The notes beneath the pieces were generated by a model. It had not been told where the DNA came from and did no database searches. It worked only from the letters and a program-made list of their open reading frames with translations. Both the position numbers and the translations under genes were made by a program. A stretch of 64,000 bases of DNA from Rikenellaceae bacterium. Its GTDB lineage: Bacteria > Bacteroidota > Bacteroidia > Bacteroidales > Rikenellaceae. This document shows positions 42,376 to 51,392 of the stretch, piece by piece (position 1 is the first letter of the stretch; each line of letters starts with the position of its first letter). The stretch is taken from assembly GCA_015059945.1 (NCBI GenBank), contig SUZJ01000005.1, forward strand, positions 124,001-188,000, written 5' to 3'.

Positions 42376-43527
42376 ATGCATATTGTAGTTATTTCTCACT
42401 CGTATCCAACCACCAAAACAATTGATTTTGTGTTCGTAGATCAGCTATGTCGGGCTTTTGCTGATGAAGGGCATGATATTACAATTATTGCTCCACAATC
42501 AATTACCAAATGTGTAGTAAGAAGGATACCTATTGTTAGATTTAAGTCCACCATCATTACAGAAGGAGGAAACACTATTTCTTTGTATCGTCCATTTTGG
42601 GTATCTTTAGGTATGCGTATGGGCAAGTTGCGATTATTTCGCAATTCATTCAACAAGGCTGTTAATAGAGTGTTGTGTAAGATAACGAAACCAATAGATG
42701 TTATCTATGGACATTTTTGGGCGCAAGCAATTGCTGCAATGGATTTTGCCCATAAGCGCAATATCCCAGTGTTCGCAGTCGCTGGTGAAGGTGAACTAAA
42801 AACACATTGTAAAATGACACCAGAAGCGATCAAAAATGTACGACAAAGGATACAAGGTTGCATATGTGTGGCAACAAAAAGCAAAAGGGAAAGTATTGAG
42901 GCTGGATTTGTAACAGAAGATAAATGTCGCGTGTTTCCCAATGCGATTAATCCAAACTTGTTTTATCCGCGCAATCGAGAAAAAATGCGTGATAAATATG
43001 GATTTGCTAAGGATGATTTTATCATTGCATTTGTGGGTCAATGGAACTCTCGTAAAGGTGTAAATCGTTTATGTGCAGCATTAAGGCAAATAAATAATTC
43101 TCGGATGAAAGCTATGTTTATGGGCAAAGGTGGGGAGAAACCAATATATCAACACACAATATTTTCAGGCACGGTTAATCATGACATATTGCCCGAGATG
43201 TTATCTTGTGCTGATGTATTTGTTTTACCCACTATTAATGAGGGGTGCAGTAATGCAATTGTTGAGGCTATGGCTTGTGGATTGCCAATCATTTCTTCAA
43301 ATATGGAGTTCAATTGGGATGTGTTAAATGAGAGCAACTCTGTTATGATCAATCCATTAGATATTGACCAGATTGCTAATGCTATAGAATTATTATATAA
43401 TGATAAAAACTTGCGTTTAACTCTATCTAATGGGGCTTTACAAACAGCTTCTGAATTAACGATATCCAATCGAGCCAAAAATATTCTTGATTATATTAAA
43501 TTAAATATCCAAAATAAAAAACAGTAA
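42376..43527 (+). CDS. Glycosyltransferase family 4
   Basis: GT-B retaining transferase, 383 aa. The N-domain starts IVVISHSYPTTKTIDFVFVDQLCRAFADEGHD. IYGHFWAQAIAAM is near 115 and VFPNAINPNLFYPR near 187. The C-domain has FIIAFVGQWNSRKGVNRLCAAL near 217, and the donor site is LPTINEGCSNAIVEAMACGLPII near 282 (E-x7-E motif). Begins 1 bp after the previous stop. Confidence 0.9.
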   Translation: MHIVVISHSYPTTKTIDFVFVDQLCRAFADEGHDITIIAPQSITKCVVRRIPIVRFKSTIITEGGNTISLYRPFWVSLGMRMGKLRLFRNSFNKAVNRVLCKITKPIDVIYGHFWAQAIAAMDFAHKRNIPVFAVAGEGELKTHCKMTPEAIKNVRQRIQGCICVATKSKRESIEAGFVTEDKCRVFPNAINPNLFYPRNREKMRDKYGFAKDDFIIAFVGQWNSRKGVNRLCAALRQINNSRMKAMFMGKGGEKPIYQHTIFSGTVNHDILPEMLSCADVFVLPTINEGCSNAIVEAMACGLPIISSNMEFNWDVLNESNSVMINPLDIDQIANAIELLYNDKNLRLTLSNGALQTASELTISNRAKNILDYIKLNIQNKKQ

Positions 43528-43539
43528 TCCATATATATT

Positions 43540-44655
43540 ATGAAAGGGAAAAATGCAAGGGTTATTGCGATGTATTTGCCGCAGTATCACCCGATACCAC
43601 TAAACGATGAATGGTGGGGAAAAGGATTTACAGAATGGACCAATGTCGCATCTGCAAAACCCTTGTTTAGAGGTCATTATCAACCTCGCATCCCAGCAGA
43701 TTTGGGCTTCTATGATTTGAGGCTTCCTGAAACTCGTGAGGCGCAAGCAGAAATGGCCAAAGCAGCAGGTGTTGAGGGTTTTATGTATTGGCACTATTGG
43801 TTTGGGAAAGGGCAGCAATTATTAGAAAGACCATTCAATGAGGTATTGGCGACAGGGTCTCCAAATTTCCCTTTCTGTTTAGGTTGGGCAAATCATTCTT
43901 GGAGCAAAAAAACTTGGACCGCAAAAAACAATGGAAACACCCATGGGTATGTGGTTCAGCAAACATATAATCCAAATGAGTACGCAGACCATTTTTATGA
44001 TGTATTACCTGCATTTTTAGACCCTAGATATATTAAGGTGGATGGTAAGCCATTTTTCTTGATTTACGACACTTTAAGTATTCCCAATATAAAAGAATTT
44101 ATTGATTGTTGGCAGAAATTAGCACGTCAAAATGGGTTAGATGGGATTCATTTTGTAGGTAATGTAATGGGACATGTCGCAGAACAAAAAAAAGATGATA
44201 TTATTGCCTGTGGTGTTGATGCCGTTGTATTAAGTAATCTATTTTATGGACAGGTTCATAGTAGGGGGAAAATATCTACTTATTGGCAAAAGTTCAAAAC
44301 TCGCATTTTAAAACTTGGCCCCGAAAGGTATGATTATGGTAGATTTATAAAATCAGTACATAATGAATATGAATCTCGTGAGAATATTTACCCTGTTGTT
44401 TATCCCCAACTGGATAGAACCCCTCGCGCAGGAAAAAATGCTGTTATCCTAACAGGTTCAACTCCCACTCTTTTTGAGTCTTATATGAGAGACACTATTG
44501 AGATTGTTAAACATAAGAAATCTGAACACAAGATTATCATAATCAATGCATGGAACGAGTGGGGAGAGGGGAATTATATGGAACCAGACCTTAGATATGG
44601 GTCTGGATATTTAGAGTCTCTTAAAAAAGTAGTATTTTCTAATTCAAGAGAGTAG
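43540..44655 (+). CDS. WbsX-family glycosyltransferase (GH99-like)
   Basis: Member of the WbsX group found in O-antigen and capsule loci, 371 aa. The family features are very clear: AMYLPQYHPIPLNDEWWGKGFTEWTNV at the start, GHYQPRIPADLGFYDLRLPE near 45, and GVEGFMYWHYWFGKGQQLLERPFNEVL near 76. FCLGWANHSWSKKTW is near 111 and NAWNEWGEGNYMEPD near 340. The exact chemistry of this family is not well known; it is presumed to transfer a sugar. AT-rich like its neighbours. Confidence 0.87.
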   Translation: MKGKNARVIAMYLPQYHPIPLNDEWWGKGFTEWTNVASAKPLFRGHYQPRIPADLGFYDLRLPETREAQAEMAKAAGVEGFMYWHYWFGKGQQLLERPFNEVLATGSPNFPFCLGWANHSWSKKTWTAKNNGNTHGYVVQQTYNPNEYADHFYDVLPAFLDPRYIKVDGKPFFLIYDTLSIPNIKEFIDCWQKLARQNGLDGIHFVGNVMGHVAEQKKDDIIACGVDAVVLSNLFYGQVHSRGKISTYWQKFKTRILKLGPERYDYGRFIKSVHNEYESRENIYPVVYPQLDRTPRAGKNAVILTGSTPTLFESYMRDTIEIVKHKKSEHKIIIINAWNEWGEGNYMEPDLRYGSGYLESLKKVVFSNSRE

Positions 44656-44664
44656 ATTAGCGCT

Positions 44665-45891
44665 ATGAACATTCTTTTCTTAACGATGTCATCTGGTCTT
44701 CGTAATATAGAAACCAGTGGTATTTATACGGATTTAGTGCGTAAGTTTCGTGATGAAGGTCATCGTGTATATGTGATTTTCCCTTACGAAAGACGTAATA
44801 ACCACAAGACAGAATTGTCCGTTTCAAATGGAGTGCATTTACTCGGAGTGAAAACACTCAATTTGACAAAGACTAATGTTATAGAAAAGGGAATTGGACA
44901 GGTGTTAATGGAGTGGCAATTCAAATCTGCGTTGAAGAAGTATTGGAAGGATGTTCAGTTTGATATAATACTCTATTCAACACCACCAATCACTTTTACA
45001 AAAGTAATCAAATCTGCTAAACGCAGTAATCCTAACGCAATGACATATCTGCTATTGAAGGATATTTTTCCTCAAAATGCGGTGGATATTGGTATGCTCT
45101 CCAAAAATGGAGTGAAGGGATTGCTATATCGACATTTCTGTCGAAAAGAGAGAGCGTTATACAGAGTATCTGACCATATCGGATGTATGAGTCCTGCCAA
45201 TGTTAAGTATGTGATTGAGCATAATCCTGAGGTAGATCCTGCAATAGTTGAAGTTGCCCCCAACTCATATGATGTGCCTCCTGTGCGTGAATTCTCAGAA
45301 AAAGCCTCCAATGCCATAAGAGCAAAATATGGTTTGCCTATGAATAAACCCATTTTCGTTTATGGTGGCAATATGGGGCGTCCACAAGGAATTCCATTCT
45401 TGATAGCATGCCTTAACGCTGTTAAGGGCAGAGAAGATTGTCATTTTGTGGTCGTCGGGAATGGTACTGAGTATCCTAAAATTGAGAAGTGGATGACGGA
45501 GGTGTCTCCAAAGGCGGTTTCATTATTTAAGACTTTGCCCAAAGAGGACTACGATAATTTGGCTCGTTCGTGTGACATAGGTCTTATCTTTCTTGATTAT
45601 AGGTTTACCATTCCTAATTATCCTAGTAGATTGTTGCCATATTTGATGGAAAAGAAACCAATTTTGGCAGTAACTGACCCCAATTGTGATATGGGCACTA
45701 TTGCTGAGGAAAATGGATACGGATTTTGGTGTCCAAGTAACTCTGTTAGCCAATTTGTCGAGTGTGTTGATAAGATTTTGTCGGCAGATATAAAACAAAT
45801 GGGAGAGAATGGTTATAAGTTCTACCTGAATAACTACACTACCGAGCACACCTATCAGGCTGTTGTAAAGCATAAACAAGATTTGAAATAA
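44665..45891 (+). CDS. wbuB: WbuB-like glycosyltransferase (L-FucNAc transferase candidate)
   Basis: GT4-type protein, 408 aa, resembling WbuB. YSTPPITFTKVIKSAK near 104, YLLLKDIFPQNAVDIGML near 126 and HIGCMSPANVKYV near 170 are characteristic, followed by IFVYGGNMGRPQGIPFLIACL near 228 and IPNYPSRLLPYLMEKKPILA near 315. In E. coli O26, WbuB and WbuC accompany the FnlABC enzymes; capEFG and wbuC are both in this locus, so this enzyme most likely adds L-FucNAc. It lies 9 bp after the WbsX-like gene. Confidence 0.83.
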   Translation: MNILFLTMSSGLRNIETSGIYTDLVRKFRDEGHRVYVIFPYERRNNHKTELSVSNGVHLLGVKTLNLTKTNVIEKGIGQVLMEWQFKSALKKYWKDVQFDIILYSTPPITFTKVIKSAKRSNPNAMTYLLLKDIFPQNAVDIGMLSKNGVKGLLYRHFCRKERALYRVSDHIGCMSPANVKYVIEHNPEVDPAIVEVAPNSYDVPPVREFSEKASNAIRAKYGLPMNKPIFVYGGNMGRPQGIPFLIACLNAVKGREDCHFVVVGNGTEYPKIEKWMTEVSPKAVSLFKTLPKEDYDNLARSCDIGLIFLDYRFTIPNYPSRLLPYLMEKKPILAVTDPNCDMGTIAEENGYGFWCPSNSVSQFVECVDKILSADIKQMGENGYKFYLNNYTTEHTYQAVVKHKQDLK

Positions 45892-45897
45892 ATTGCT

Positions 45898-46509
45898 ATG
45901 TACAAACACTTTTTTAAGAGATTTTTTGACTTTTGGATTGCACTCGTTGCGTTAATTGTGCTGAGTCCATTATTTACTGTTGTAACCATTTGGCTACACT
46001 TTGCAAATAAGGGTGCTGGTGCGTTCTTTTTGCAGGAGCGTCCGGGTAAGAATGCCAAGATTTTCAAGGTTATCAAGTTTAAGTCGATGACTGATGAGCG
46101 TGATGAGAATGGCAAATTGTTACCCAACGAACAGCGAATAACAAAAGTGGGCAAAATAATAAGGTCTACATCAATAGATGAGTTGCCACAATTAGTTAAT
46201 GTTCTGAAAGGAGATATGGCTCTTGTGGGGCCGCGTCCACTTCCTGTTAGATATTTACAATTGTATAGTCCCGAACAGGCGCGCCGACATGATGTGCGCC
46301 CTGGAATTACAGGTTGGGCTCAGATTAATGGTCGAAACAATATTACATGGACACGTAAATTTGAACTTGATGTTCATTATGTTGATCATGTATCCTTGGG
46401 GTTTGATGTTAAAATTCTATTCCTTACCATTTACAAGGTATTTAAACGTGCAGATATAAATACTGGTAATAATAAGATTGGTGCTACTGGATTTGATGGA
46501 ACAAATTAA
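45898..46509 (+). CDS. Initiating sugar-phosphate transferase (PglC/WcaJ type)
   Basis: Phosphoglycosyl transferase that loads the first sugar onto undecaprenyl phosphate. It has 203 residues and consists of the catalytic domain only (small PglC-like form): one re-entrant N-terminal membrane helix (about 10-32), FKVIKFKSMTDERDENGKLLPNEQRITKVGKIIRSTSIDELPQL, then GDMALVGPRPLPV and RHDVRPGITGWAQINGRN. Asp-Glu of the catalytic dyad lies in TDERD. The first sugar could be the PglF-derived amino sugar or FucNAc. Confidence 0.92.
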   Translation: MYKHFFKRFFDFWIALVALIVLSPLFTVVTIWLHFANKGAGAFFLQERPGKNAKIFKVIKFKSMTDERDENGKLLPNEQRITKVGKIIRSTSIDELPQLVNVLKGDMALVGPRPLPVRYLQLYSPEQARRHDVRPGITGWAQINGRNNITWTRKFELDVHYVDHVSLGFDVKILFLTIYKVFKRADINTGNNKIGATGFDGTN

Positions 46510-46510
46510 T

Positions 46511-47740
46511 ATGAAAAAAATTATAGTCTTAGCAGGAGGCAATGATCAAATTGCTTTAATTAAAGCTCTACGAGAGAGATACGAGGGTGTAGAGATTGTT
46601 TTGATAGATTTCGCGGAAAATCCTGTCGCGAAGTCATTTGCGGACAAACATTTGGTTATTAGCACTATGGATCAAGATGCCGTTTTGCGCGCCACAAAGG
46701 AAGAAAATGCGGATATGATTATCATTACTTGTGGCGACCAACCATTGCCTATTATGGCGTATGTGGCAGAGCAACTCAATTTGCCGTGTTATTTGACATA
46801 TGAACAGGCGTTGAGTCTTACTAATAAGCAGTTTATGAAAGATATAATGATTAATAATGGTATTCCGACAGCAAAGTATTTCGTTGTTAATCGTCAACTC
46901 AACGAGGATATGGTTTCTTCGCTGTCGTTTCCACTCATTATTAAGCCTGCAGATTGCAATGGCTCAAAAGGTGTTCGTAAAGTCGTAGATATAGATGATT
47001 TGCGTATGTACACTCAGCAGGCCATTGAGTTAAGTCGTAGTAGAACGGCTATTATCGAGGAGTTTAAAGAGGGTATAGAGATTAGTGTTGATGCTTTTGT
47101 CAACAATGGTAAGGCTTCGGTTCTTATGACAAGCCAACTGAATAAACATCAGGTCAATGATTCAACAATGGTGATTTATCAAAGTGTAATCCCGGCCCAA
47201 TTGGGTAAGACTGTTCTTGACAAAATAGATGAGATAGCAAATAAAATTGCACGAGCCTATAAATTGTCTTTCTCCCCTCTTCTTATACAGATGATTGTCA
47301 ATGGTGAGGAAGTCTCTGTGATAGAGTTTTCTGCTCGCATCGGAGGAGGTGCTAAATATCAGACAATTAAGGAATATACTGGATTCAATATTCTAAATGC
47401 TAATATTGATGCTATGGTGGGTAAGACTTCGGATATTTCGTTCAAACCAAGTAAAGCTGTAGTGTCAAGATGTCACCTGTATACAATAGGGGGTGTTTTT
47501 GATCGAATTTGGGGTTTAGAGCAACTTATCAAAGAAGGTATTATTGATAGTTATACTCAAACTGTTTCAAGTGGTTGCAAAGTATTGGCTCCACAAGGTA
47601 GTAGCAATCGTATAGGCTCCGTACTGATTAAAGCATCATCGTATGATGAATTGACAAGTAAAATCCAAACAGCCATAAACACTATCAAGGTTCTTGATAG
47701 TGATGGTACTGATATTTTATACCGAAGAATGTATGAATAA
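46511..47740 (+). CDS. CarB-type ATP-grasp ligase
   Basis: Predicted carboxylate-amine/thiol ligase, 409 aa from ATG 46511 (the track's 46478 lies inside the previous gene). The N-terminal Rossmann-like domain has IIVLAGGNDQIALIKAL. The ATP-grasp domain has SLTNKQFMKDIMINNGIPTAKYF near 100, FPLIIKPADCNGSKGV near 138 (ATP Lys and Gly loop), IIEEFKEGIEISVDAFV near 180, and SVIEFSARIGGGAKY near 268 (metal-binding). It starts a block of amino-acid-related genes inside the capsule locus, so it may couple an amino acid to a uronic acid. The final 8 bp overlap the next gene. Confidence 0.85.
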   Translation: MKKIIVLAGGNDQIALIKALRERYEGVEIVLIDFAENPVAKSFADKHLVISTMDQDAVLRATKEENADMIIITCGDQPLPIMAYVAEQLNLPCYLTYEQALSLTNKQFMKDIMINNGIPTAKYFVVNRQLNEDMVSSLSFPLIIKPADCNGSKGVRKVVDIDDLRMYTQQAIELSRSRTAIIEEFKEGIEISVDAFVNNGKASVLMTSQLNKHQVNDSTMVIYQSVIPAQLGKTVLDKIDEIANKIARAYKLSFSPLLIQMIVNGEEVSVIEFSARIGGGAKYQTIKEYTGFNILNANIDAMVGKTSDISFKPSKAVVSRCHLYTIGGVFDRIWGLEQLIKEGIIDSYTQTVSSGCKVLAPQGSSNRIGSVLIKASSYDELTSKIQTAINTIKVLDSDGTDILYRRMYE

Positions 47741-49565
47741 CAATTTTTTTGTGGCATCATCGCTTGCCAACGATCCACATACCGAAGGAATGCATAATGC
47801 CGCTAAGATCGCAAAGTTGGCAGGCATTGATTCCATAGTACTGAAACCATCTGAAAACTGCGATGCTTTCTTTGAGGCAATCAAGGAACACCAGCCTAAA
47901 TACATTGGCATAAGTTATCGTTTAACCCCTAAAATCGGTTACGAACAACTTGTAAAGGTTCTGGGAAGATTCGTAGAAACGGGATTGTTGAAACCAGAAG
48001 ATGATGTGAAAATATCATTTGCTGGACTCCCTGAAACAATTGCTATGGTCAGGGAAAATTTATCTTCCTTACCATTCAAGGTAGAGCTGTGTGAACCATA
48101 TCCTGAAGTTATGGACCGTTTGGCAGAAACCCTTGAATTCTTTGAGGCACCGAATTCAGATGAGATTATTAATAATCTGCGTGATGAAATTGCACCCAAA
48201 GGTATTGAGTTGCTGGATCAATTGGCAGATGAGGTTGTACGCTTGGATGACTATAAGAATGAGGAGCCTTTACGAATACCATCTGTCAAGGCGATGCAGG
48301 ATTTTACAACGCGTATAAAAGAGTCAGATATTCCATTGCTGCGAAGCCACTTTGGCATTCCATCAAATAGTATAGAGCCTACAATTGAAGGTATTAGGAT
48401 GTTGTCAGAGGCTCGTGTACTAGATGAGATTTCTTTGGGTTCTTCTGATTTGTCCCAGAGGTATTATGGGCATCCAGAATTGTTTGAAGGACGTAAAAAC
48501 GATGGTGGAGTGCCTTACAAGACAAAAGAAGATTTGCGACTTCTTTATTTGGCATCTCAATGTGGCAACTTCCCTGCGATGAAACCATATTGTCACGTCG
48601 TAGATATTGTACCCTTTATTCATGACTGTTTGGATGTGGGTATGCTCAGGGGTGCCCACCAAGCAATTCCTTTGTTTTGGTTCAATGAATTAGATGGTCG
48701 AGGTCCCTATACGGTACGTGAGTCTATATACGAGCATTTCGATGCAGTTCGAGAACTTGCCTCTTTGGGCATTCCCGTTGAGATGAATGATCCTAACCAG
48801 TGGAGTTCCCGTTTGGCTCACGATACTCTGATTGTTGCAAGTTATTCACTCATAAGTGCTGTAATGACAATGTGTGGTGTGAATAATATGGTTTTGCAAA
48901 TGCAGTTCAATAAGCCCAAGGAGACAGGAGATTATGCTGACTTGGCAAAAATGTCTGCTGGTTTACAGATGGCAAGTCGTATTTCGATGGGTAGAAGCAA
49001 TCCCGCCAATATTATCGTTGAGGCTCGTACGGGTATTGAATCACTGAGTCCTGATATGAAAAAAGCCAAATGGCAATTAGGACGTTCAACATTGTTGCAG
49101 ATGATGATGAACCCCAACATATTGCACGTTGTGAGCTATTGTGAGGCAAATCATGCGGCAACACCTGAGGATATTATTGATAGTTCTAAACTTGTTCGTA
49201 GGGCTGTTCGCATCTTCAAACAGCATCAACACGATATTATGAATGAGATGAATAATCCTATCGTACTTGAACGTCGTGATTATTTGATAAAGGAGTGTAC
49301 ATATCTTCTTAATGAAATCGCGAAGTTAAACTCCAACTATCCAGGTCTTGTGCCCATAGAGCAGTTGGCACCATATCTTGGCGATGCAAATGTGCTATCC
49401 ACAGCCATAGAAAGCAAAATTGTTAGTTCTCCCGGTGTGATTAACCACAAGTATAAGGGCGATTTTATCACATCGCCTACCAAGTATGGTATGGTTAATC
49501 TCGTGGATGACTATATTTCAAAGAATATCATTTCTGAAAAAGAGAGATTGTATAATCTTAAATAA
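47733..49565 (+). CDS. Large protein with cobalamin-binding signature, mutase-like
   Basis: 610 residues from ATG 47733, which overlaps the previous stop by 8 bp; the track start at 47694 lies within that gene. The N-terminal 130 residues look like a B12-binding fold: DPHTEGMHNAAKIAKLAGID fits the DxHxxG motif whose His ligates cobalt, followed by YIGISYRL and FAGLPE in place of the usual SxL and GG. The rest is a large alpha/beta (TIM-barrel-like) region with GMLRGAHQAIPLFWFNELDGRG near 320 and NPANIIVEARTGIESLSPDMKKAKWQLGRS near 430. The family was not identified; an adenosylcobalamin-dependent amino-acid mutase is the favoured guess. Its presence in a capsule operon is unusual. Confidence 0.62.
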   Translation: MNNNFFVASSLANDPHTEGMHNAAKIAKLAGIDSIVLKPSENCDAFFEAIKEHQPKYIGISYRLTPKIGYEQLVKVLGRFVETGLLKPEDDVKISFAGLPETIAMVRENLSSLPFKVELCEPYPEVMDRLAETLEFFEAPNSDEIINNLRDEIAPKGIELLDQLADEVVRLDDYKNEEPLRIPSVKAMQDFTTRIKESDIPLLRSHFGIPSNSIEPTIEGIRMLSEARVLDEISLGSSDLSQRYYGHPELFEGRKNDGGVPYKTKEDLRLLYLASQCGNFPAMKPYCHVVDIVPFIHDCLDVGMLRGAHQAIPLFWFNELDGRGPYTVRESIYEHFDAVRELASLGIPVEMNDPNQWSSRLAHDTLIVASYSLISAVMTMCGVNNMVLQMQFNKPKETGDYADLAKMSAGLQMASRISMGRSNPANIIVEARTGIESLSPDMKKAKWQLGRSTLLQMMMNPNILHVVSYCEANHAATPEDIIDSSKLVRRAVRIFKQHQHDIMNEMNNPIVLERRDYLIKECTYLLNEIAKLNSNYPGLVPIEQLAPYLGDANVLSTAIESKIVSSPGVINHKYKGDFITSPTKYGMVNLVDDYISKNIISEKERLYNLK

Positions 49566-49574
49566 TTTAATGCT

Positions 49575-50540
49575 ATGAGAATTTTTAAACGAATTATTCA
49601 AGAACACAAAGCCATTTGTGAGGCCCTACCGCTATTACCCCCCCCTATTAATCGTAGAAAAATTATAAGTTATTTTGATATGTGGTGGTGTGTTGCCAAG
49701 TATGGCGCACTTGCAGATGACTATATATCGCTGAAATTCTTTGAGAAGAGTGCCAAAGAGAGGGCCGAATATGTAACTGCTGGCAACAAACGCCTTTTCT
49801 ATCAAGGGTTCTACACCAATGAAGCAAGAGAGGTGCTGGCAAATAAAAATTTGTTTAGTAAAAAATATTCTAAGTTTGTAACCCGTGATTGGATATATTC
49901 GGAAGATGCTACCATCGAGCAGGTGAAAGAGTTTATCGAAGCCCACAAAGAAGTCGTTGTAAAACCCACAAACTCTACTTGGGGTATTGGTGTTGGAGTT
50001 GTTGATGTAAACTCAATGAACTCTATTTTGGAAGATATTAAGAAAGGCAATCATTATATGATAGAAGAGAAGATTGTAAATCATCCAGATGTTGCCAAGC
50101 TCAACCCTTCTTCGTTACAAACTCTTCGTGTAGAAACATGCTTAGATTCAAAGGGTGAATTCCATTTGCTGAATGTTCTTCTTATGATTGGCACCAAGAA
50201 ATTAATTGTGAGTAATTGTCATAGTGGCGGTGTCATGTGCCATATTGATATGAATACTGGTGTGGTTGATAAGGATGGTTACAACCCCAAAGGTTATTGG
50301 TTGAGTCATCACCCCGAGACGGGCATCAAATTTATTGGATATAAAGTTCCTACTATCGAGAACTTGGAAGCATACATAAAAGAGGTTGTAAAGGTTATGC
50401 CCGAGGCTCGCTATGTGGGTTGGGATGTGGCAATTACTCCCAATGGCTTTGAGCTTATTGAGGGTAACTTCTGCCCCGGTCAATGCACTCAAATTTGCGA
50501 CGGAATTCCTAAATACAAGATGTTGAAGTCTTATCTATAA
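49575..50540 (+). CDS. Sugar-transfer-associated ATP-grasp protein
   Basis: 321 residues of the ATPgrasp_ST-like group found in polysaccharide loci. N-terminal helical region (about 1-95), then FVTRDWIYSEDATIEQVKEFI near 97, VVVKPTNSTWGIGVGVV near 122 (ATP Lys), HYMIEEKIVNHPDVAKLNPSSLQTLRVETCL near 155, and a distal VGWDVAITPNGFELIEGNFCPGQC near 280 supplying metal ligands. It is the third ATP-grasp protein in the locus and starts 9 bp after the B12-type gene. Confidence 0.82.
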   Translation: MRIFKRIIQEHKAICEALPLLPPPINRRKIISYFDMWWCVAKYGALADDYISLKFFEKSAKERAEYVTAGNKRLFYQGFYTNEAREVLANKNLFSKKYSKFVTRDWIYSEDATIEQVKEFIEAHKEVVVKPTNSTWGIGVGVVDVNSMNSILEDIKKGNHYMIEEKIVNHPDVAKLNPSSLQTLRVETCLDSKGEFHLLNVLLMIGTKKLIVSNCHSGGVMCHIDMNTGVVDKDGYNPKGYWLSHHPETGIKFIGYKVPTIENLEAYIKEVVKVMPEARYVGWDVAITPNGFELIEGNFCPGQCTQICDGIPKYKMLKSYL

Positions 50541-50550
50541 TAGGGCGTGT

Positions 50551-51390
50551 ATGGAATATAGGACATTATCCAATGGTGTTAAGATTCCAATGATTGGAAT
50601 GGGAACATTCCCTCTAGTTGGGGAGCAACTTGTCGATGTGCTAAAATTGGCGAATGATGCTGGTTATGAATTGTACGACACTGCTCATATGTACAATAAC
50701 GAAGGGGATATTGGAGTTGCCATTAGAAATGGCTTTTTAGATAGGGGGAAAGCATTGATAACGTCCAAGATATGTAGCAATCAATACTTGGGTAGACGAA
50801 GATACTTACATCTTGACAAGCAATCAGTAGCAAAAGCATATAAAAACTCTTGCAAACTACTTGGTGTTGATTCGCTTGATATTTTCCTACTTCACTCACC
50901 ATTTAATAGAAGTTCCAAAGCATATAAAGAACTCATATCTTTATATGAAGCTGGGCGAGTCAAAGCCATAGGAGTATCAAACTTTGACACAAAACAATTG
51001 GATGCGTTATATAAGGAGACAGGTGTATTCCCTATGATAAACCAAATAGAAGTCCACCCTTATAATACAATGGAGGATATTATCCGTTATTGCAAAGATA
51101 GGAGTATTTCAGTTGAAGCATACTCGCCATTTGGTAGAGGTAATATCATTCCAGATATTATGAACAATGCCCGACTTATTGAGATTGCTCAATCATACAA
51201 CAAAAGCGTCGGACAGGTGGTTCTGCGCTGGCTTGTTCAGCAAGATATTGTTACCATTGCGAGGTCAAGTAACCCCAGTAGAATTAAAGAAAATTTGGAG
51301 ATTTTTGATTTCGTATTGACAGATGATCAAATGACATATATCTCATCGATGAATCAGAACAAAGGATTCGGCAAACATTTTCAACACTAA
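50551..51390 (+). CDS. Aldo/keto reductase
   Basis: NADPH-dependent oxidoreductase of the AKR family, 279 aa. The catalytic tetrad is visible: Asp and Tyr in LYDTAHMYNNE near residue 43, Lys in ALITSKI near 69 and His in IFLLHSPF near 107. GVSNFDTKQLDAL near 135, MINQIEVHPYN near 156 and the C-terminal cofactor segment VTIARSSNPSRIKENLEIFDF near 230 also fit. Its place between the ATP-grasp and CapA-like genes suggests it reduces a carbonyl of the side-group precursor. Confidence 0.88.
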   Translation: MEYRTLSNGVKIPMIGMGTFPLVGEQLVDVLKLANDAGYELYDTAHMYNNEGDIGVAIRNGFLDRGKALITSKICSNQYLGRRRYLHLDKQSVAKAYKNSCKLLGVDSLDIFLLHSPFNRSSKAYKELISLYEAGRVKAIGVSNFDTKQLDALYKETGVFPMINQIEVHPYNTMEDIIRYCKDRSISVEAYSPFGRGNIIPDIMNNARLIEIAQSYNKSVGQVVLRWLVQQDIVTIARSSNPSRIKENLEIFDFVLTDDQMTYISSMNQNKGFGKHFQH

Positions 51391-51392
51391 CA

